Assembly: GCA_007117255.1 (NCBI GenBank)
Contig: SKGU01000377.1
Coordinates: forward strand, 1-10,106
DNA from: Natronohydrobacter sp.
GTDB lineage: Bacteria; Pseudomonadota; Alphaproteobacteria; Rhodobacterales; Rhodobacteraceae
Length of the DNA stretch: 10,106 nucleotides
Direction of reading: 5' to 3'
Positions 6,165 through 10,106 of the stretch are shown piece by piece. The first letter of the stretch is position 1. The number at the start of each line of letters is the position of its first letter. A program made the translations under genes and the position numbers. The notes beneath the pieces are model-generated. The model was not told the origin of the DNA. It did no database searches and worked only from the letters and a program-made list of their open reading frames with translations.

Positions 6165-8960
6165 TCATTCGCCGGCCGCGACATATTGCCTGAGCGCAGC
6201 CATTGATGCTGGCCCGAAGGCACCGTCGATGGCCCCAGTGTAGAAGCCTTCGTCGCGCAGAATTGTCTGGGCAATTCTTAACCTGCTATTGCTCCAATAC
6301 GAGAGATTTGACGAGAAATTGTCATTTCCATTCTGTTCCGCTTTCAGCATCCACTTCATGCCTGACTGATCATCTTTTTGGGTCCCCTCACCCTCCAGAT
6401 ACATCCATGCAACGTTTGACATGCTCATCGCATGGCCGCCACGCGACGCTTCAAGAGTCCATTTGAAAACAATCTCGGGGCTCAGACCCGTCTCATCGGC
6501 ACCATATGACCAATAGACCCCGCCGATATCCGCCATCGCAGGTTGATCCCCTGCTTCCGCTGCCGCCAGCAGCCATTTCGCGGCTTCCCTGGGGTTCGTT
6601 AGCTCTGTGTCATCACGCGCATATAATTGACCAAGGCGGCGCATCCCAAAAGCTAGGCCGGCTTCAGCAGCTTTGGTATGCCACTGAGCAGCGTTGGCAA
6701 AGTTCTGTTCGACCCCTAAGCCTCTGGCGTACATCCCCGCAAGGTTGGACATGCCGTACGTGTCACCTGCTTCGGCGGCTTTTCGATACCAGCTTGCAGC
6801 CGCCTCATCATCCTGCGGCAATCCTTCACCATATTCATAGGCCAATCCAACGCGACGCATCCCGAGTGCATTCCCTGCATCTGCGGCGGCACGGTACCAG
6901 CCAGCTGCTTCTTCATGGCTTTGATCCACGCCGCGGCCATTTGCGTACATCTCGCCGAGGTTGGCCATTGCAGTTGCATTTCCAAGGTCGGCTGCTTCGC
7001 GATATAGCCTGACCGCCTCTGCGAGATTTACTTCAGGAACCCCAAGACCACGCTCCATCATCCACCCAAGGGTGTTCATGCTGCCTGCATGCCCCAATTC
7101 GACACCACGACGGTACCACTCAACCGATTTGCTATAATCTTCTTCTATGCCGTTTCCTGTACGATAGGCCGTCGCCAGCTGCCAGATTGCAGAAGTGTTT
7201 CCCTTTTCTGCGGCCTGTTCATACCAGCGTATGGCCTTTGATGGATCGGCGGTTATTCCGATACCGCTGCGGAAATATTGACCCATGTTATACATTGCGA
7301 CATCGTCGCCAAGCGCTGCAGCTTGGCGGGCTAAACGCACTGCCTTGGCTTCATCTTTTTCAACGCCCCTCCCGTTCTCAAACATGAAACCCAGAAGCCT
7401 GATTGCGCGCGGGTATTCAATTTCAGCGGCCTTGTGATACCAGTAAACTGCCTCGGAATCATTCCGATCCGTGCCGCGTCCGTTTGCCAACATCCAACCT
7501 AGGTTGGTTTGCGCTCTTGCATGCCCCGCATCAGCAGCAAGACGATACCATCTGACCGCCTCGGCGTGATCTTGCCCCACACCACGTCCGGTTTCATACC
7601 TCCAGCCGAGGTTCGTTTGCGCCCATAGGTCACCGCTCTCGGCAGCCATCCGGAACCAGCGAAGCGCTTCACTCTCGTCTTTGTCAGTACCACGCCCCTC
7701 TTGATAGGCTATCGCTAAACCATTCATGGCCATAGTGTCGCCCAAAGCTGCCGCTTTATGATAGAGTTCATACGCCTCTTCGTTTTCGTCAGCAGCAGTC
7801 AACGCACGCGCCAGACGGGCCATTGTAGGGGCATCCTCCGGCTGGTCCGACAAGGCTTCGCGGCAGGTCACGACGGCCTCGCGCGCGTAGCTGCGCAACC
7901 GCTCAAAGTCTATCAATTCACGGTCCGCCATCCGTTCGCAGGCCAACCCGGACGCAAATGTCGAAGTCAATTGCGGGCGTGCTGATTGTGCAGAAGCGAT
8001 TTGCGCTTGCAAGGACTGCATCCGTTGCCGGGCATAAGCCAGCAATGTCGGACATTGTGGATGGTCCTGGATGAACTGATCATAGACCTGCTCATTGTCG
8101 CTATCTGCAATGACCTGCCATGTGGCGCGGGCGGCTGCACATGGATCAAGTGGCTGTGTGACTGTCTGTGCTTCAGCGCCACCGAGCGGTTGCTGGAACA
8201 CAAAGTCTGAATTCAGCCGATCATCCCAATGCGGAAACTGAGTGCGCCCGACACTCTCGGCTGTACGCACGACATCTGAACGCACCTCGGGGGCAATAGA
8301 ACGGATCGTTGCTCCAGGTCGCGTCAAGCGAGGTAAAAGCGCACGCGTGAACACTGAATTTGGGTCCGTGTCTCTGTCTGAAAGACGATCTAGCGCTGCT
8401 TCCCCGGCATCGGCCGACATCAACACGAAACTGCCTGCGCTGCTGGATTGCCGTGCCAAGCCACGGGTCGTGCCGAGGCTGCGATCAGGTCCGGGGGGAA
8501 AAGGATTATCACGACAACCGTCGAGGATCACCAAGGTTGTCTGCGGGCGTCTATCCGCGATCATTTCCTGAATCATATCCACAGCCAGTGCGTTCTGGCT
8601 TAGGAATAGCCTGCCACCTACTTCAGGCACCCGAAGATCAGCGGGCAAAAGGAAATTCTGGCCATCAAGCTCCACGCCATGACCCGCAAAGAAGAAAAGT
8701 ACCTCATCTCCGGGCTGAATGGTCCGTACGAAACGCTCCACCCCATTGATCAAGGGCTCAAGACCAGAATCGATGAGCAACGTGACTTCAAAATCGGCGG
8801 GTTTTAGCGCGTCGGCCACCGCGCGGGCATCGTTACGGGCCTTTTGCAAAGGGGTGACGTGTGCATAGTCGTCGATTCCGATGACCAATGCATGTCGCGT
8901 CTGGGCGAATGCCGGAAGTGCGAAGGCCATTGCAAGAAAAATGATAATAACTCGGATCAT
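6165..8960 (-). CDS. Exported caspase-Sel1 repeat-peptidoglycan-binding protein
   Basis: A 931-residue exported multidomain protein. Residues 1-19 are the signal peptide (AFA|Q). Residues about 22-256 are a caspase-like (C14) domain with His94 (FAGHG), Cys149 (LDGCRDNPF) and the metacaspase-type Asp147. A spacer (about 260-375) has cysteine pairs C274/C303 and C341/C366. About 13 Sel1 (SLR) repeats of roughly 36 residues follow, from about 410 to 880, each with 'A...LG.+Y..G.GV..D...A..WY+.AAE.G'. Repeats 11 and 12 have lost the G.GV turn. Residues 893-930 match a PG_binding_1-like domain (GFYTGAIDGAFGPAS). Sel1 arrays usually bind protein partners, so this looks like the scaffold protease of the cluster, held at the wall by its C-terminus (inference). 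The ATG at 8960 has AGGAGG 7 bases upstream. An ATG at 8978 overlaps the previous stop (ATGA), but that reading frame would translate through this Shine-Dalgarno. Confidence 0.95.
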   Translation of the reverse strand: MIRVIIIFLAMAFALPAFAQTRHALVIGIDDYAHVTPLQKARNDARAVADALKPADFEVTLLIDSGLEPLINGVERFVRTIQPGDEVLFFFAGHGVELDGQNFLLPADLRVPEVGGRLFLSQNALAVDMIQEMIADRRPQTTLVILDGCRDNPFPPGPDRSLGTTRGLARQSSSAGSFVLMSADAGEAALDRLSDRDTDPNSVFTRALLPRLTRPGATIRSIAPEVRSDVVRTAESVGRTQFPHWDDRLNSDFVFQQPLGGAEAQTVTQPLDPCAAARATWQVIADSDNEQVYDQFIQDHPQCPTLLAYARQRMQSLQAQIASAQSARPQLTSTFASGLACERMADRELIDFERLRSYAREAVVTCREALSDQPEDAPTMARLARALTAADENEEAYELYHKAAALGDTMAMNGLAIAYQEGRGTDKDESEALRWFRMAAESGDLWAQTNLGWRYETGRGVGQDHAEAVRWYRLAADAGHARAQTNLGWMLANGRGTDRNDSEAVYWYHKAAEIEYPRAIRLLGFMFENGRGVEKDEAKAVRLARQAAALGDDVAMYNMGQYFRSGIGITADPSKAIRWYEQAAEKGNTSAIWQLATAYRTGNGIEEDYSKSVEWYRRGVELGHAGSMNTLGWMMERGLGVPEVNLAEAVRLYREAADLGNATAMANLGEMYANGRGVDQSHEEAAGWYRAAADAGNALGMRRVGLAYEYGEGLPQDDEAAASWYRKAAEAGDTYGMSNLAGMYARGLGVEQNFANAAQWHTKAAEAGLAFGMRRLGQLYARDDTELTNPREAAKWLLAAAEAGDQPAMADIGGVYWSYGADETGLSPEIVFKWTLEASRGGHAMSMSNVAWMYLEGEGTQKDDQSGMKWMLKAEQNGNDNFSSNLSYWSNSRLRIAQTILRDEGFYTGAIDGAFGPASMAALRQYVAAGE

Positions 8961-8967
8961 GGGCAGT

Positions 8968-8973
8968 CCTCCT
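8968..8973 (-). promoter_or_regulatory. Shine-Dalgarno (AGGAGG) of the caspase-Sel1 gene
   Basis: A full AGGAGG lies 7 bases before the ATG at 8960, directly after the OmpA-family stop codon. It rules against the ATG at 8978, whose own codons would run through this site. Confidence 0.85.
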
Positions 8974-8974
8974 G

Positions 8975-9889
8975 TCATTCGCGCAATAACTCGACGCGTC
9001 GATGCATCTGGTGCAATTGTTCGGTGTTCAATTCATTCTCAATGGCTGGTTGGAAAGGCTCATCATGGCCGCGCCCGTCGACGGTAATCTGGATACGCAG
9101 CCCCTGAGAACGCAGATAGTCGCTCACGGCCTCAGCGCGGCGCAGCGACAACCGACGATTATAGTCAGGCGCACCTACTGGATCCGCGTGACCTATAAGA
9201 GTGACCCTGTCTGCGCCTTGCACGCGCAGGTAATCGGCGAGATCCGCCGCCGCCGCCGTTCCGTTTGTGGTGAAATCGGTAGAGTCAAAATGGAACTGGA
9301 TCGGCAGGGCTACGCGCGTCACGCCGAAGCTGCGAATTGCAGGGGCGGCCAGGCCTCCGGGCTCGCCACGGGTACTTCTTGTGGTAGGTACATAATTCGG
9401 AGCCAGCAGACGACTTGTCTGCGCCTTGCGAAAAAGCTGTGCTATCACTGCTTCAGGCGGCTCGATGGGCGTCAAAGAAGGGCTGGCCATGGCATCAAGC
9501 GCATCCTGATATTGACGCGTTGCCTCGGCATGATCGTCGCGCGCGCCGGCAATGTCGCCCAATGCGGCATGTGCCTGCCATAGCGGCATCACCTCGAGGA
9601 CCCTCTGCAAGGCCGCTTCCTGTCTGGCAACCGGCGCCTTGGCCTCGAATAAAGCCACCGCTTTATTGAACCGGAGCCCGGCCAGCAATTGACGCAGAGT
9701 GTCAGCCTCTGACAGACAGCTCCGCGTCGCATCGGCAAGCGCCCGTGATAGCACCTGATCGTCAGCGGCGGCGAAGGCAGCGCGACCCTGCGCCTCCAGA
9801 TCACTACAGTCCTGTGCGAATGTACCCGAAGCAATCAAACTGGCCGCTGCGGTCAAGGCAGCGAAAACTAAGCTACGAACAAAAACCAC
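8975..9889 (-). CDS. Exported OmpA_C-family peptidoglycan-binding protein with TPR-like N-terminus
   Basis: A 304-residue exported protein and the first gene of the unit. Residues 1-25 form a signal peptide (TFA|Q); there is no lipobox. Residues about 28-135 are alpha-helical and TPR-like, with Cys28 and Cys58 able to pair. A linker leads to an OmpA_C domain at about 193-303: 'FHFDSTDFT', 'LIGHADPVGAPDYNRRLSLRRAEAV' and 'RRVEL'. Asp236 and Arg251 sit where the family contacts diaminopimelate of peptidoglycan. No outer-membrane beta-barrel is present, so it is probably a periplasmic wall-anchored adaptor. I chose a GTG start at 9889, because GGGAG lies 9 bases upstream and the signal peptide is then of normal length. 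An in-frame ATG at 9952 lacks a Shine-Dalgarno and would place 21 extra residues before the signal peptide. Its stop lies 14 bp before the Sel1-caspase start. It may tether the cluster's protein complex (inference). Confidence 0.9.
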   Translation of the reverse strand: MVFVRSLVFAALTAAASLIASGTFAQDCSDLEAQGRAAFAAADDQVLSRALADATRSCLSEADTLRQLLAGLRFNKAVALFEAKAPVARQEAALQRVLEVMPLWQAHAALGDIAGARDDHAEATRQYQDALDAMASPSLTPIEPPEAVIAQLFRKAQTSRLLAPNYVPTTRSTRGEPGGLAAPAIRSFGVTRVALPIQFHFDSTDFTTNGTAAAADLADYLRVQGADRVTLIGHADPVGAPDYNRRLSLRRAEAVSDYLRSQGLRIQITVDGRGHDEPFQPAIENELNTEQLHQMHRRVELLRE

Positions 9890-9898
9890 TTCTACCGT

Positions 9899-9903
9899 CT
9901 CCC
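9899..9903 (-). promoter_or_regulatory. Shine-Dalgarno (GGGAG) supporting GTG start of the OmpA-family gene
   Basis: On the minus strand GGGAG is followed by a 9-base spacer and GTG at 9889. No comparable site precedes the in-frame ATG at 9952 or the TTG at 9967, so this site decides the start. Confidence 0.6.
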
Positions 9904-9929
9904 GTTTGGCCGCGTCTTTATGTAACCCG

Positions 9930-9967
9930 TTGGGTCCCAGAGCCTTTTGCATAGGTCTGGGACCCAA
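9930..9967. repeat. Perfect 12-bp inverted repeat built of two small palindromes
   Basis: The arms TTGGGTCCCAGA (9930-9941) and TCTGGGACCCAA (9956-9967) are exact reverse complements, separated by 14 bases. The stem can extend by CCT/AGG after one bulged G. Each arm also holds its own 9-bp palindrome (TGGGTCCCA at 9931-9939, TGGGACCCA at 9958-9966), with centres 27 bp apart. It lies 41-78 bases upstream of the preferred start of the first gene. No T-run follows on either strand, so it is not a standard intrinsic terminator. It may be a paired operator or a leader hairpin. The pairing is certain; the role is inferred. Confidence 0.85.
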
Positions 9968-10080
9968 ACCTTCCCTCGCTTGACGTTATCACCGTCGTCG
10001 ATTGCCCAACTGAGACGATGCATGGCTGCGCAGTTCGGCAAAGCCCCGTCAGGTCACTGGTTCTGCATCAAGGACTATTG

Positions 10081-10106
10081 ATGATTCCCATGAAAAGCGG
10101 CGTTGA
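10081..10106 (+). CDS. Possible start of a divergent plus-strand gene, cut by the window edge
   Basis: An ATG at 10081 is preceded by AAGGA at 10070-10074 with a 6-base spacer, and the frame stays open to the edge (MIPMKSGV). It overlaps, as TGATG, the stop of a short plus-strand frame ending at 10081 whose last residues are GHWFCIKDY. That frame is open from about 9926 and has an internal ATG at 10022 giving 19 residues. Eight codons are too few to identify anything. Chance is a real alternative. Confidence 0.22.

Noticed and set aside
6165..8960. Tandem DNA repeats or a CRISPR-like array in the Sel1 region
   Set aside because: The roughly 108-base periodicity comes from Sel1 protein repeats. 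The DNA copies are diverged and there are no constant repeat/variable spacer units.
8961..8978. ATGA-overlap start of the caspase-Sel1 protein at 8978
   Set aside because: Its second to fourth codons contain the AGGAGG that serves the ATG at 8960, and the signal peptide is cleaner from 8960.
9244..9258. Five CCG triplets as a phase-variable repeat
   Set aside because: They encode an alanine run in frame within the OmpA_C domain. Triplet changes would not shift the frame and the tract is short.
9002..9583. Plus-strand open frame of 193 codons
   Set aside because: It is antisense to the well-supported OmpA_C domain and has no recognisable domain, so it is a shadow frame.
9890..9967. Longer N-termini for the OmpA-family protein from TTG at 9967 or ATG at 9952
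   Set aside because: Both lack a Shine-Dalgarno, fall inside the inverted repeat, and put 21-26 residues before an otherwise normal signal peptide. GTG at 9889 with GGGAG fits better, though not proven.
9926..9970. Intrinsic terminator at the strong inverted repeat
   Set aside because: No run of T follows on either strand, and it lies upstream of the first gene rather than after one.
9968..10106. Sigma-70 promoter for the cluster upstream of the inverted repeat
   Set aside because: I looked for TTGACA/TATAAT-like pairs on the minus strand and found only poor matches (for example CATAAA near 9916-9921 without a -35), so no promoter is called.

Overview
The window holds eight genes, all on the minus strand and read from right to left. 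Together they look like one long transcription unit, or two or three closely linked ones. Every product carries a Sec-type signal peptide with an A-x-A-type cleavage site, and no membrane permease, DNA-binding protein or cytoplasmic enzyme is seen. The high but uneven GC, the protein families and the codon use suggest an alphaproteobacterium, probably Rhodobacterales (Roseobacter-like). This is an inference, because no rRNA or marker gene is present.

Layout in transcription order. (1) 9889-8975: TPR-like/OmpA_C peptidoglycan-binding protein. (2) 8960-6165: large caspase-family (C14) protein with about 13 Sel1 repeats and a C-terminal peptidoglycan-binding domain. (3) 6117-5305: small, divergent stand-alone caspase domain. 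(4) 5292-3931: caspase domain fused to a DUF1566 (Lcl_C) domain. (5) 3885-2821: LysM fused to a family-3 solute-binding domain. (6) 2702-1644: protein with two tandem DUF4384 domains. (7) 1523-933: protein with one degenerate DUF4384-like domain. (8) 911-9: trypsin-like serine protease zymogen. Gaps between genes 1-5 are 12-47 bp. The gaps on either side of gene 6 are about 120 bp and contain inverted repeats. The last gap is 21 bp.

How the genes may work together (inference): three cysteine proteases with intact His/Cys dyads and one trypsin proenzyme are exported together with three different wall-binding modules (OmpA_C, PG_binding_1-like, LysM), a ligand-binding domain and DUF4384 accessory proteins. 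This suggests a cell-wall-anchored proteolytic cascade in the periplasm that could sense a ligand or envelope state. The trypsin activation site is Arg-Ile-Val-Gly-Gly. All three caspases keep the Asp two residues before the catalytic Cys that metacaspases use to accept basic P1 residues. Activation of the trypsin by a caspase is therefore a testable idea.

Base composition is not uniform. By hand count, 2881-3660 and 3961-4560 are about 50-51% GC, against about 64% in 4561-4980 and about 61% in 2041-2280. The drop begins inside the caspase-Lcl_C gene, so that gene looks like a mosaic. The leader of the first gene carries a perfect 12-bp inverted repeat. The last ~100 bases at the right edge hold no gene I can name, only a short plus-strand ORF end and a possible plus-strand gene start.
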